In this document: positions 54,931 through 63,725 of the stretch, piece by piece
Layout of the letters: the number at the start of each line of letters is the position of its first letter
Numbering within the stretch: the first letter of the stretch is position 1
Source of the DNA: Sphingomonas arvum
GTDB taxonomy: Bacteria > Pseudomonadota > Alphaproteobacteria > Sphingomonadales > Sphingomonadaceae
Assembly: GCF_026013565.1 (NCBI RefSeq)
Contig: NZ_JAPDOB010000001.1
Coordinates: 310,001-374,000 of the forward strand
Length of the DNA stretch: 64,000 nt
Reading direction: 5' to 3'
Program-made: the position numbers and the translations under genes
The notes under the pieces: model-generated
The model's input: only the letters and a program-made list of their open reading frames with translations
What the model was told of the DNA's origin: nothing
Database searches by the model: none

Positions 54931-55053
54931 TCAAGCCATGGTCGCGAGCACCGCAACCCAGAACAGGAGCCCGCCGATCAGACAGAGCGCCAGGCTGTGC
55001 ATGAATGCCGTCGACACCTGATCCGGAGCGACGACGAAATTCTCGTGCCTCAA
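54931..55053 (-). CDS. Small single-helix membrane protein
   Basis: A 40-residue protein starting TTG at 55053 (read as Met) with GGGGGAGGG four bases upstream. It consists of a short polar start (RHENFVVAPDQVSTAF) and one membrane helix (LALCLIGGLLFWVAVLATMA) ending the protein. It is too short for usual gene finders, but the ribosome-binding site is very strong. It lies between the initiating transferase and the sugar-pathway genes. Function unknown. Confidence 0.5.
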   Translation of the reverse strand: MRHENFVVAPDQVSTAFMHSLALCLIGGLLFWVAVLATMA

Positions 55054-55261
55054 TAGACCCTCCCCCGAACCAGCCAGGCATCCCGTTGCCCCCGGGAAGC
55101 TCGATTGGTCCGCTTCAGGAAGGCTACGTCGAAAGCTCTGGGCCTGCAAGGTTAATGACCCGTTAAAGGGCAGGTGGAGAGCGCTGCGGAACCGGCGGCT
55201 TCATCATGGGTTGCGCAGCCTTGATCGAAATCGTTGCGATCTCCTAACGAAACGAGGCTTT

Positions 55262-56305
55262 GTGCGGGTACTTATCGCGGGGAACATGGGCTATGTCGGG
55301 CCAGCAGTCGTCAAGCATTTGAGAACAGCGCATCCGGACTGGGAGCTTCACGGTTTCGATAGCGGACTATTCGCGCACTGCCTGCTGGACGAGGTACCGG
55401 TGCCCGAGCGGCTGCTCGACGACCAGCATTTCGGCGATGTCCGGCAGGTGCCTGAGGGCTTCCTCGACGGCTTCGACGCCGTGGTGCAACTGGCGGCCGT
55501 GTCGAACGACCCGATGGGGCACCAGTTCGAACGCGCCACCGCGTCCATCAACCGGGAGTCCTCGGCCGATCTCGCCTCTGCGGCAGCCAGGGCGGGCGTG
55601 CGCAACTTTGTTTTTGCGTCGAGCTGCAGCGTTTACGGCATCGCGCAGGGGCCGGCCCGGACCGAGCAGGACCAGGTGGCGCCCGAAACGGCCTATGCGG
55701 TGTCAAAGGTCGGCGCGGAAGAAGACCTGAAAGCGCTCGACACCGAGATGACGATCACCGCCCTGCGCTTCGCCACGGCCTGCGGTGCCTCGCCGCGGCT
55801 GCGGCTGGACCTGGTGCTGAACGACTTCGTCGCCGCGGCGCTCCGGGACAAGAAGATCGTGGTGTTGAGCGACGGGACGCCGTGGCGGCCACTGATCGAC
55901 GTTGCCGACATGGCGCGGGCGATCGATTGGGCGATTACCCGCACGGCGGACCAGGGCGGGCGGATGCTGGTGGTGAACACCGGCGCCAACGACCAGAATT
56001 ATCAAGTGCGTGAGCTGGCCGAGGCAGTGGCCGCGGCCGTGCCGGGCACAGAGGTGTCGATCAACGCCGACGCGCCGGTCGACAGCCGGTCGTACAAGGT
56101 CGACTTCAGCCTCTTCGAGCGGCTGGCGCCCGAGCATGTGCCGCAGGTCAAGCTGAAGCAGTCTATCAGCCAATTAGTCGACGCGCTGCAGACCTCCGAG
56201 GTTCCGCGGCAGTGGTCCAGCCCGCAGCGGCTGATCCGGTTGAAGGTGCTGCAGGGCCACATGGACCAGGGAAGGATCGACCAGGACCTGCGGTGGACCG
56301 CATGA
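55262..56305 (+). CDS. NAD-dependent epimerase/dehydratase (extended SDR)
   Basis: 347 residues. N-terminal VLIAGNMGYVGPAVVKHL is a dinucleotide-binding loop; FVFASSCSVYG and YAVSKVGAEEDL provide the Ser and YxxxK catalytic residues. It acts on a nucleotide sugar; the position before rfbF suggests a product of the CDP or dTDP sugar path. GTG 55262 is chosen because GAGG lies just upstream; an ATG-type frame to 55211 has no similarity. It overlaps rfbF by four bases (ATGA). Confidence 0.87.
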   Translation: MRVLIAGNMGYVGPAVVKHLRTAHPDWELHGFDSGLFAHCLLDEVPVPERLLDDQHFGDVRQVPEGFLDGFDAVVQLAAVSNDPMGHQFERATASINRESSADLASAAARAGVRNFVFASSCSVYGIAQGPARTEQDQVAPETAYAVSKVGAEEDLKALDTEMTITALRFATACGASPRLRLDLVLNDFVAAALRDKKIVVLSDGTPWRPLIDVADMARAIDWAITRTADQGGRMLVVNTGANDQNYQVRELAEAVAAAVPGTEVSINADAPVDSRSYKVDFSLFERLAPEHVPQVKLKQSISQLVDALQTSEVPRQWSSPQRLIRLKVLQGHMDQGRIDQDLRWTA

Positions 56306-57096
56306 GCGTGCTGAACCCGGCACCCAAGGTGGCAATCCTGGCTGGCGGCTTCGGCACGCGGTTGAGCGAGGAAACTGCGATCCGGCCCAAGCCGATGGTG
56401 GAAATCGGCGGCATGCCGATCCTGTGGCACATCATGAAGCTCTATGCCCATTACGGGTGCAAGGAATTCGTGGTGATCGGCGGCTACAAGGTCGAGTACA
56501 TCCGCGATTACTTCCTGAACTTTCGTGCGCGGAACAGCGACTTCACCATCGACCTGTGCTCGGGCGGGCTGCAGTTCCACTCGCCAACGCGAGAGGATTG
56601 GAAGGTGACGGTGCTGGACACCGGCAACGACACCATGACCGGCGGGCGGATCAAGCGCGCGCGGCCTTACCTGGAAGACGGAACCTTCTTCCTGACTTAT
56701 GGCGACGGCGTCAGCAACGTGGCGATGGACCGGCTGCTCACGGAGCACCGGGAGAATGGCGACTGGTGCACTCTGACAGCGGTGGTGCAGCCTGGCCGCT
56801 ACGGGTCGCTGCACCTGGACGATGCCGGGCGGCGGGTCGAGGGCTTTCGCGAAAAGGGGCGCACGGACGGCGGCCTGATCAATGGCGGTTTCTTCGCCTG
56901 CGAGCCGGAAATCTTCGACCTGATCGACGGTGACGACACAGTCTGGGAAGACGTGCCGATGGAGCGGCTGATCGAGCGCGGCAAGCTCGGCAGCTACCGC
57001 CACGAAGGCTATTGGCAGAGCATGGACTCGCTTCGCGACAAGCAGGTGCTCGAAGGCATCTGGGCCGACTCGCCGCCATGGAAGGTGTGGGCATGA
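56302..57096 (+). CDS. rfbF: Glucose-1-phosphate cytidylyltransferase
   Basis: 265 residues. ILAGGFGTRLSEETAIRPKPMVEIGG is the nucleotidyltransferase signature, and LTYGDGVSNV the metal-binding Asp segment, both as in RfbF/DdhA. It makes CDP-glucose from CTP and glucose-1-phosphate. CDP-glucose is usually converted by RfbG, a 4,6-dehydratase, which is not seen in this window; an adjacent SDR or a gene outside the window may take that role. It overlaps both neighbours by four bases. Confidence 0.93.
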   Translation: MSVLNPAPKVAILAGGFGTRLSEETAIRPKPMVEIGGMPILWHIMKLYAHYGCKEFVVIGGYKVEYIRDYFLNFRARNSDFTIDLCSGGLQFHSPTREDWKVTVLDTGNDTMTGGRIKRARPYLEDGTFFLTYGDGVSNVAMDRLLTEHRENGDWCTLTAVVQPGRYGSLHLDDAGRRVEGFREKGRTDGGLINGGFFACEPEIFDLIDGDDTVWEDVPMERLIERGKLGSYRHEGYWQSMDSLRDKQVLEGIWADSPPWKVWA

Positions 57097-58439
57097 TCCT
57101 GGTCGACAACGCGCTGGAGCGGCGCCGGGCGGAAGGAAGGCCGATCCGCGTCGGCATGATCGGCGCCGGCTTCCAGGGATCGGGCATCGCCCGGCAAATC
57201 CTGAACTCGACGCCCGGCATGCAGCTGTGCGCCATCGCCAACCGGACGCTCGACAAGGCCAGCGCCTGCTTCCTGCAGGCCGGGGTGCAGGCCAAGGCGG
57301 TGCACGACCGCGACGCGTTCGCGGCCGCGATGCGGGCAGGCGAGGCGGTGGTCACCGAGGACCAGTTGCTGGTGGCGGAAAGCCCCGACCTCGACGCGCT
57401 CATCGAGGTGACCGGCAGCATCGAGCCGGCGGCGCAAGCTATCCTGGCGGCGATCCGCAGCGGCAAGCATGTCGTCCACATGAATGCCGAGGTGGACGGC
57501 ACGGTCGGCCCGATCCTCAAGAAATATGCCGACGAGGCCGGCGTCATCTACAGCTTCTCCGACGGCGACCAGCCGGGCGTGCAGCAGAACCTGCTGCGCT
57601 TCGTCCGTGGCATCGGGGTCAAGCCGGTACTGGCGGGCAATATCAAGGGCCTGCACGATCCCTATCGCAACCCGCAGACCCAGCAGGCTTTCGCCGCCAA
57701 GTGGGGGCAGAACGCGGCGATGGTTGCGTCCTTCGCGGACGGGACCAAGATCTCGTTCGAACAGGCGATCGTCGCCAACGGTAACGGCTTCCGCGTGGCA
57801 CGGCGCGGCATGCTTGGGCCGGATTTTTCGGGCGGTGACCCGACAGCGCCGTTGACCCCGATCGAGGAGTGCTTGCCGAAGTTCGAGGATGTTCTGAACC
57901 AGGGCGGACCGGGGCTGGTCGACTATGTGGTCGGCGCTCGGCCCGGACCGGGCGTGTTCGTTATCGGCATCACCGACGACGAGCGGCAGCGGCACTATCT
58001 CAACCTCTACAAGATGGGGCCGGGACCCTATCACGTGTTCACCACGCCTTATCACCTGTGCCATTTCGAGGTGCCGACTTCGGTGGCGCGGGCGGTGCTG
58101 TTCCACGATGCGGTGCTGGCGCCGTCGGGCGGCCCGAGCGTAGGCGTGATCGCGGTTGCCAAGGTCGACCTGGAGCCGGGGACAATGATCGAGGAATTCG
58201 GCGGCTTCCAGGCCTATGGCGTGGCCGAGAACATGGATGCGATCCGCGACGAGCGGCTGCTGCCAATTGGGCTGGCGATCGGCTGCACCGTCGTCCGGCC
58301 GGTCGCCAAGGATCAGCCGCTGACTTTCGCCGACGTATCGTTCCCGGAAGGCCGCCTGGTCGACCGGCTCTATGCCGAGCAGGAAGCGGCGTTCGGCGGC
58401 ACGACCGTTGCCCTTGCCCCTGAGGAGTTCGCCGCTTGA
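57093..58439 (+). CDS. NAD(P)-dependent oxidoreductase with SAF domain
   Basis: 448 residues. N-terminal Rossmann fold (VGMIGAGFQGSGIARQI), homoserine-dehydrogenase-like middle part (HVVHMNAEVDGTVGPIL, YSFSDGDQPGVQQ) and a C-terminal SAF-like domain (VDLEPGTMIEEFGGF, ENMDAIRDERLLPIGLAIG). Proteins of this type are found in polysaccharide clusters next to rfbF and act on sugars or sugar-derived acids; the precise reaction is not known to me. It overlaps rfbF and the next gene by four bases each. Confidence 0.78.
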   Translation: MILVDNALERRRAEGRPIRVGMIGAGFQGSGIARQILNSTPGMQLCAIANRTLDKASACFLQAGVQAKAVHDRDAFAAAMRAGEAVVTEDQLLVAESPDLDALIEVTGSIEPAAQAILAAIRSGKHVVHMNAEVDGTVGPILKKYADEAGVIYSFSDGDQPGVQQNLLRFVRGIGVKPVLAGNIKGLHDPYRNPQTQQAFAAKWGQNAAMVASFADGTKISFEQAIVANGNGFRVARRGMLGPDFSGGDPTAPLTPIEECLPKFEDVLNQGGPGLVDYVVGARPGPGVFVIGITDDERQRHYLNLYKMGPGPYHVFTTPYHLCHFEVPTSVARAVLFHDAVLAPSGGPSVGVIAVAKVDLEPGTMIEEFGGFQAYGVAENMDAIRDERLLPIGLAIGCTVVRPVAKDQPLTFADVSFPEGRLVDRLYAEQEAAFGGTTVALAPEEFAA

Positions 58440-58993
58440 TCTTTCACCAGACGACGCTGACCGACGCCCTGCTCGTCGAGCCGGAGATCCGCGGCGACGA
58501 GCGCGGCTCGTTCGCCCGCACCATGTGCAAGTCCGAGTTCGAGCAGCACGGCATTCGCGGCGAGTTCGTCCAGCAGAACACGTCGGTGTCGGCGCACAAG
58601 GGCACGCTGCGCGGCCTGCACTTCCAGCTGGAACCGCACACCGAAGGCAAGTTCGTCCGCTGCATCCGCGGCGCCATCCTCGACGTGATCGTCGACATCC
58701 GGCAGGGCTCGCCGACCTTCATGAGGCATGAAGGATTCGAGCTCAGCGCGGAGAACCACCGGATGCTGTGGGTGCCGCCTGGTTTCGCACACTCCTTCCA
58801 GACGCTGGCCGACGACACGGAGGTGACCTACCTGGTCACGGCCGCCTACGCGCCGGATGCCGAGCGGGGCTTGCGCTACAGCGATCCGCTGGTCGGGGTG
58901 GAGTGGCCGCTGCCAGTCACCACCATCTCCGACAAGGATGCGAACTGGCCGCTGCTGGATGGCGAGCCGACGTTCTTCCGTTACGCCGGCTGA
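58436..58993 (+). CDS. dTDP-4-dehydrorhamnose 3,5-epimerase-like protein (RmlC/RfbC family)
   Basis: 185 residues, cupin fold. Family markers: RGSFARTMCKSEF, NTSVSAHKGTLRGLHFQ with the catalytic His, GAILDVIVDIRQGSPTF, WVPPGFAHSFQTL and YLVTAAYAPDAERGLRYSDP. It begins at TTG 58436, overlapping the previous gene by four bases. In this context it may epimerise a CDP-linked ketosugar rather than dTDP-rhamnose precursors. The FAD oxidase gene on the other strand ends inside its last 13 bases. Confidence 0.87.
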   Translation: MIFHQTTLTDALLVEPEIRGDERGSFARTMCKSEFEQHGIRGEFVQQNTSVSAHKGTLRGLHFQLEPHTEGKFVRCIRGAILDVIVDIRQGSPTFMRHEGFELSAENHRMLWVPPGFAHSFQTLADDTEVTYLVTAAYAPDAERGLRYSDPLVGVEWPLPVTTISDKDANWPLLDGEPTFFRYAG

Positions 58994-60108
58994 AGGTCGC
59001 CGCAGCGTTCCAGCCGCGCCGCCACCTCGTCCCCCAGCGCGAGGGAGGCGGTCAGGCCGGGAGACTCGATCCCGAACAGGTTGACCAGGCCAGCGAGGCC
59101 GTGGTCGTCCGGCGCCTGGACGATGAAGTCGGTGGCAATCGCGCCGTCAGCGGTGCGGACCTTGGGGCGGACGCCGGCATAGTCTGCGTGGAGCGCGTCA
59201 GGCTCGATGGCCGGCCAGATCTTGCGCGCGGCCTCCAGGAACTCGGCGTGGAGGTGCGGGGCGATGGTGTAGTCGACGTCGTCGATCCACTCGACGTTGG
59301 GGCCGAAGCGGGCGCGGCCCGCGAGGTCGAGGGTCAGGTGGGTGCCGAGGCCACCTTTCACCGGCACCGGATAGATGAGGTGGGTGAACGGCACGGGCCG
59401 ACCGTAGGAGAAATAGCAGCCGCGCGCATAGACCGGCCCCGGGACGAGCGCAGGCGGGAGGCCGTCGATCAGTGCGGCGGTTTGGGTGGCGTGCAGGCCG
59501 GCGGCGTTGACCAGCAGGCGCGCGCCCAGGACCGGCTCGTCCTCGCCAGCGATCCATAGCTGCCAGCGGCCGTCGACCCGCTCGGCGCGGGTCAGCCGTG
59601 TGTGGCAGACGACCGCGCCGCCGAGATCGTTGAGCTCGCCTTCCAGGGCCAGCATGTAGGCGTGAGAGTCGATAATGCCGGTGCGCGGCGAGAAAAGCGC
59701 GGCGGCGACGCCAAGCTCCGGCTCGATCCGACGGGCCTGCGCGGCGTCAAGCCGATCGAGGCTACCGGCGCCGGCCGAGTCGGCGCGAGCGGCGATGACG
59801 TCGAGCTCGGCAGTTTCTGCCTCGCTCGCGGCGAAGATCAGCTTGCCAACGCGCCGATGCGGAACCGAGCGTTCGGCGCAATAAGCATAAAGCCGGTCGC
59901 GCCCGTCGACGCACAACCGCGCCTTGAGCGAGCCGGGCGGGTAGTAGATGCCGGCATGAATGACCTCGCTATTGCGGCTGCTGGTCTCGCTGCCGGTCCG
60001 CTCGGCGCGCTCCAGCACCATGACCTGCAGGCCGCGGCGGGCGAGGGCGACTGCGCAAGCCAGACCGACCACGCCGCCGCCGATGACGGCTACGTCGATA
60101 TCGCTCAC
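58981..60108 (-). CDS. FAD-dependent oxidoreductase, L-2-hydroxyglutarate oxidase-like
   Basis: 375 residues. FAD-binding start VAVIGGGVVGLACAVALARRG, then SSRNSEVIHAGIYYPPGSLKA, the signature of LhgO-like enzymes, and late VKGGLGTHLTLDLAGRARFGPNVEW. The start is GTG 60108, overlapping the glycosyltransferase stop (GTGA), so the two are co-translated. Its presence in the sugar cluster may reflect oxidation of a hydroxy-acid modification, or it may be unrelated metabolism. Confidence 0.85.
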   Translation of the reverse strand: MSDIDVAVIGGGVVGLACAVALARRGLQVMVLERAERTGSETSSRNSEVIHAGIYYPPGSLKARLCVDGRDRLYAYCAERSVPHRRVGKLIFAASEAETAELDVIAARADSAGAGSLDRLDAAQARRIEPELGVAAALFSPRTGIIDSHAYMLALEGELNDLGGAVVCHTRLTRAERVDGRWQLWIAGEDEPVLGARLLVNAAGLHATQTAALIDGLPPALVPGPVYARGCYFSYGRPVPFTHLIYPVPVKGGLGTHLTLDLAGRARFGPNVEWIDDVDYTIAPHLHAEFLEAARKIWPAIEPDALHADYAGVRPKVRTADGAIATDFIVQAPDDHGLAGLVNLFGIESPGLTASLALGDEVAARLERCGDLQPA

Positions 60109-61244
60109 GGGCAGGTCAACTCCGCCAATCGGCGCATGGCTTCGAAGCGCTCGTGCAGCGCCGGGGTGTGCGGCAAACCAAGCTCGTCGAGGATTGCAGC
60201 CCAGCGATGGCTCCAGTCGTGCCGGCGGAGGCATTCGGCGACATTGCGGCGGCTTGCGGTGGCGAGCCGTTCAGGCTGGCGGTCCAGATCCGCAAGCAGT
60301 GCGCGGATATCACCATCCGGGTCCAGATGGATGAGCGCATCTTCCCAATCGAACGCCGCATCATACTCTTCGCAGCGGGGCGCCGTGCCGAGCAGGATCG
60401 CGCCGCCCGCCGCACCTTCGAAATAGCGGGTGGAGAGCGCCTGCTCGCCCTTGAAGCGGCCCTTACCGCCGCCGCCGATGTCGCCGGGATTGAAGGCGGT
60501 GAAGTAGCGGCTGCGCTTCATGAAATTGGAGATGAGCATGCGATGCTCGTCCCAGTCCACCACGCTGCCACCCCTGAGGCTGTCATAGACATAGTGGAAA
60601 TCGCCGCCCTCCCGCTCCAGCTGCATCAGCTGCTCGTGGATCGATTGAGAGCGCCGACCGAAGCTGTAGACGTCGATGGAGCGTGTCGGGCAACCTGGCT
60701 GGGGGGCGGCGAGGCGGCAGTCGACCGCAGGAGCAAGTGGAACCAGCGGCGCGCGCGTGTACCGCCGCAGCTCCGGGATGCTCTGGGCGTTGAGGACGAA
60801 GACGCGGTCGAAGTCATCCAACATCTTCAGGTTGGCCTTCACCTCCTGCAAGGAGGAGGACCAGGTCTCGAGGATGTAGCAAACCGCCAGCTTCGACCGC
60901 TTGCGCCAGCCGTGCATGCGCTTCAGCGCCGACAGCTCGTGTGGGAATTGGCAGACGAAGAAGAACAGGTCGTAGTTCTGCTCGATGCGGGTCGGCTCCA
61001 TGATCGACAGGCCCGCGCTGCCGGCAGCAATCCGGGCCTGCGACCACAGTCGGTAAAAGGTTTCATGCAGGAGGTAGCCGACCGACGGGCGGACGCCGTG
61101 CCCAACCAGGTAGGGCAGGCCTGGTGGAGCAAGCAGGTCCGCTTGCTCGACGCCGGCGACCACGCTGAGAAATGCGTGGGACTGGCCGTTGAACGGCTCG
61201 CGCCAGACATTGCAATTCGAGGCCAGCAGAACCGACCGGTTCAC
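60105..61244 (-). CDS. Probable glycosyltransferase
   Basis: 379 residues, with the look of a GT-B enzyme of the DUF3880/Glyco_trans_1_2 type. The C-terminal half has ISNFMKRSRYFTAFNPGDIG, STRYFEGAAGGAILLGTAPRCEEY and a final helix with RRNVAECLRRHDWSHRWAAIL, which is the typical 'R..HTW..R' end. It may add one sugar of the repeat unit. It is the only glycosyltransferase of the cluster visible in the window besides the initiating enzyme. Confidence 0.75.
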   Translation of the reverse strand: MNRSVLLASNCNVWREPFNGQSHAFLSVVAGVEQADLLAPPGLPYLVGHGVRPSVGYLLHETFYRLWSQARIAAGSAGLSIMEPTRIEQNYDLFFFVCQFPHELSALKRMHGWRKRSKLAVCYILETWSSSLQEVKANLKMLDDFDRVFVLNAQSIPELRRYTRAPLVPLAPAVDCRLAAPQPGCPTRSIDVYSFGRRSQSIHEQLMQLEREGGDFHYVYDSLRGGSVVDWDEHRMLISNFMKRSRYFTAFNPGDIGGGGKGRFKGEQALSTRYFEGAAGGAILLGTAPRCEEYDAAFDWEDALIHLDPDGDIRALLADLDRQPERLATASRRNVAECLRRHDWSHRWAAILDELGLPHTPALHERFEAMRRLAELTCP

Positions 61245-61532
61245 GCACTTACCTCGGCTGGTCGGATAAACGGCGGCCCTTCCATCATCGCCGCATCAGG
61301 CACAGCTGAACGCAAAAGAGAAGCCCCCCAGAGGACACGACCTGTCCGATTTAACGCGATGATAAGCCCCTGTGCACTACGCTCAGTTCACGCCATCGTT
61401 CCTCCGCTCGTCGCTAACGCGATAAAGTTCGGCGCTAACGGATCTTAATGTCGCCCAGTGTAGGAGACTATTAGGATTTGCCCACGGATAAAGCGCTTCT
61501 CGGATTCTCAAAGTTCCCGGGGGGGAGCCACA
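61245..61532. promoter_or_regulatory. Divergent promoter region of the glycosyltransferase and GH5-RTX genes
   Basis: More AT-rich than its surroundings. GCGCTAACG/GCTAACGCG elements occur at about 61411-61440. On the minus strand GGAAC (61402-61398), 16 bases and CGTA (61381-61378) come within one base of the EcfG consensus. GGGGGGAG precedes the ATG at 61533. Confidence 0.4.
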
Positions 61533-63725
61533 ATGATCGGCATTAACATCTCTGGCGCGGAGTTTGGTGGTACTGGGGGAACCCACAACTACCAATATCA
61601 TTATCCTACACTTTCTGAACTGCAATTTTACAAAGACCATGGTGTCGACTTGGTTCGACTACCGTTTGTCTGGGAACGCATGCAGGGAAGCCTGGGTGGG
61701 GCCTTGAACCCGACGGAATTGAACCTGCTGAAGGGCGTCCTTGCCAATGCCGCATCGCTGGGCATGGATGTCATCATCGACCTGCACAATTATGGCCGCT
61801 ACAACGGCGTCGCGATCGGTGCCACGGGCGGCCCAACCCCCGCGCAGTTCGCGGATTTCTGGGCCAAGCTGGCAACAGAAGTGAAGGGCTATACCTCGCT
61901 GGTCGGCTACGACCTGATGAACGAGCCACACGACATGCCTTACGCCGACGCCTGGAAGAACGCGGCGCAGGCGGCGGTAAATGCGATCCGCCTGGTCGAT
62001 ACCGACAACAAGATCTTCGTCGAAGGCAACAATTGGGCGACGGCGGCCAGTTGGCAGCAGGACAATGCCAACCTGATCATCAACGATCCGGCGGGCAAGC
62101 TCGTCTACGAAGCGCACCAGTACTTCGATCGATATAACCAGGGTTTCTATAGCGGGACTTACGACAGCGAGGGCGCATACCCGATGGTCGGCGTGGACCG
62201 GCTGAAGCCGTTCGTCGACTGGCTGGCGGCTAATAATCTGCAGGGCATGATCGGCGAGTTCGGCGTGCCCAGCAACGATGCGCGGTGGACAGCCGTGCTG
62301 AAGAACACGCTCGATTATATGGCCGCCAATCACCTGGACGGCACAGCCTGGGGCGGCGGTACCTGGTGGGGCACCGATTATCCCATGTACATGGGTGCGC
62401 CAGGGCGGACCGATTCAACCTATTTCGACACGCTGGAGACTTACTTCAGCCCGTATGTCGAGGGCACGACGACGACGACGACGACCACTACAACTCCGGC
62501 CTCGCCGCCTCCGCCTCCTCCTCCTCCTCCTCCTCCCCCTCCGCCGCCGACCACGACGACCCCGACCACCACCTCGAGCGAGAACCTGGTAATGGGCTCG
62601 AGCGCGAGCGAGCAGTTGAACGGCACTGGTGGCGTCGACCGGATGGATGGCCGCGAGGGTGACGACACGCTGATGGGCTCAGGCGGGAGCGACACGCTGA
62701 TCGGCGGTGCCGGCGTGGACACGGCCAGCTACAGCTGGGCCGGGGCGGCGGTGAACGTCGACCTGACCCGCGCCACACAACTCTATTCGGATGCGCATGG
62801 TGACACGCTCATCAGCATCGAGAACGTGACGGGCGGCGGGTACAACGACACCCTGTTCGGCGATGCCGGGGCCAACGTGCTGAGCGGCGGCGGCGGCGAC
62901 GATCTGCTGGCGGGTCGCGGCGGCGCCGACCGTCTCGACGGCGGGGCAGGCATCGATACCGCTACCTATGCGGAGAGCGGGGCGGGCGTGAACATCGACC
63001 TGACCCGCGCCAGCCAGACCGGCGGAGATGCCGAGGGCGACGTGCTGGTCAGTGTGGAGAACCTGACGGGCAGCCGATACGACGACGTCCTGCGCGGGTC
63101 GGCCGCAGCCAATATCCTGCGCGGCGGGGACGGCAACGACTCGCTAGACGGCGGCGCTGGTGCGGACGCCCTGTACGGCGACGCAGGCACCGACACGGTG
63201 ACCTACGCCACCTCCGCTGCGGGGGTGGACGTAGACCTCACCCGCGCCAGCCAGCTTGGCGGCGACGCTGCGGGCGACACCTTGTTCGGCATCGAGAACA
63301 TCATCGGCTCCAGCTACAACGACAGGCTGGTCGGCGATGCGCTGAGCAACTGGCTGACCGGCGGAAATGGCGACGACGTGCTCAACGGCGGCGGCGGTTC
63401 CGACTGGCTCGTCGGCGGCGGCGGCAAGGACCGCTTCGTATTCGACAGCGCGGCGAACGCCAACGGCGACAAGGTCACCGATTTCAACAAGAACCAGGAC
63501 AAGCTGGACGTCAGCGGCATCGACGCCAACGTCAACGCGGCAGGCGACCAGGCCTTCACCTTCCTCGCTACCCGGGCCTTCACGGGCCACGCCGGCGAGT
63601 TGCGGAGCTACCAGGCCGACGGCAACACCTATGTCGCTGGCGACACCAACGGCGACGGCGTAGCCGACTTCCTGATCACGCTGTCAGGCAGCGTGACGCT
63701 CAGTTCCAATCACTTCATTCTGTGA
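61533..63725 (+). CDS. GH5 glycanase with RTX repeats, probable type I secretion substrate
   Basis: 730 residues. Residues 1-305 are a GH5 domain without signal peptide: DLHNYGRY, acid/base Glu131 in DLMNEPHD, nucleophile Glu242 in IGEFGVP. A Thr/Pro linker with a run of Pro follows (about 310-350). Residues about 350-650 hold RTX-like calcium-binding repeats (GGXGXDXLX, for example GGAGVDTASYSW and GGNGDDVLNGGGGSDWLVGG) with three copies of a longer unit containing VDLTRA. The C terminus (VTLSSNHFIL) is an uncleaved type I secretion signal in style. It would act outside the cell on a beta-glucan-like polymer, probably the polysaccharide made by this cluster. Confidence 0.92.
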   Translation: MIGINISGAEFGGTGGTHNYQYHYPTLSELQFYKDHGVDLVRLPFVWERMQGSLGGALNPTELNLLKGVLANAASLGMDVIIDLHNYGRYNGVAIGATGGPTPAQFADFWAKLATEVKGYTSLVGYDLMNEPHDMPYADAWKNAAQAAVNAIRLVDTDNKIFVEGNNWATAASWQQDNANLIINDPAGKLVYEAHQYFDRYNQGFYSGTYDSEGAYPMVGVDRLKPFVDWLAANNLQGMIGEFGVPSNDARWTAVLKNTLDYMAANHLDGTAWGGGTWWGTDYPMYMGAPGRTDSTYFDTLETYFSPYVEGTTTTTTTTTTPASPPPPPPPPPPPPPPPTTTTPTTTSSENLVMGSSASEQLNGTGGVDRMDGREGDDTLMGSGGSDTLIGGAGVDTASYSWAGAAVNVDLTRATQLYSDAHGDTLISIENVTGGGYNDTLFGDAGANVLSGGGGDDLLAGRGGADRLDGGAGIDTATYAESGAGVNIDLTRASQTGGDAEGDVLVSVENLTGSRYDDVLRGSAAANILRGGDGNDSLDGGAGADALYGDAGTDTVTYATSAAGVDVDLTRASQLGGDAAGDTLFGIENIIGSSYNDRLVGDALSNWLTGGNGDDVLNGGGGSDWLVGGGGKDRFVFDSAANANGDKVTDFNKNQDKLDVSGIDANVNAAGDQAFTFLATRAFTGHAGELRSYQADGNTYVAGDTNGDGVADFLITLSGSVTLSSNHFIL

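Noticed and set aside
62467-62570. Thr/Pro codon runs as a possible CRISPR or unstable satellite
   Set aside because: They stay in frame inside the GH5-RTX gene and encode the linker between its domains.
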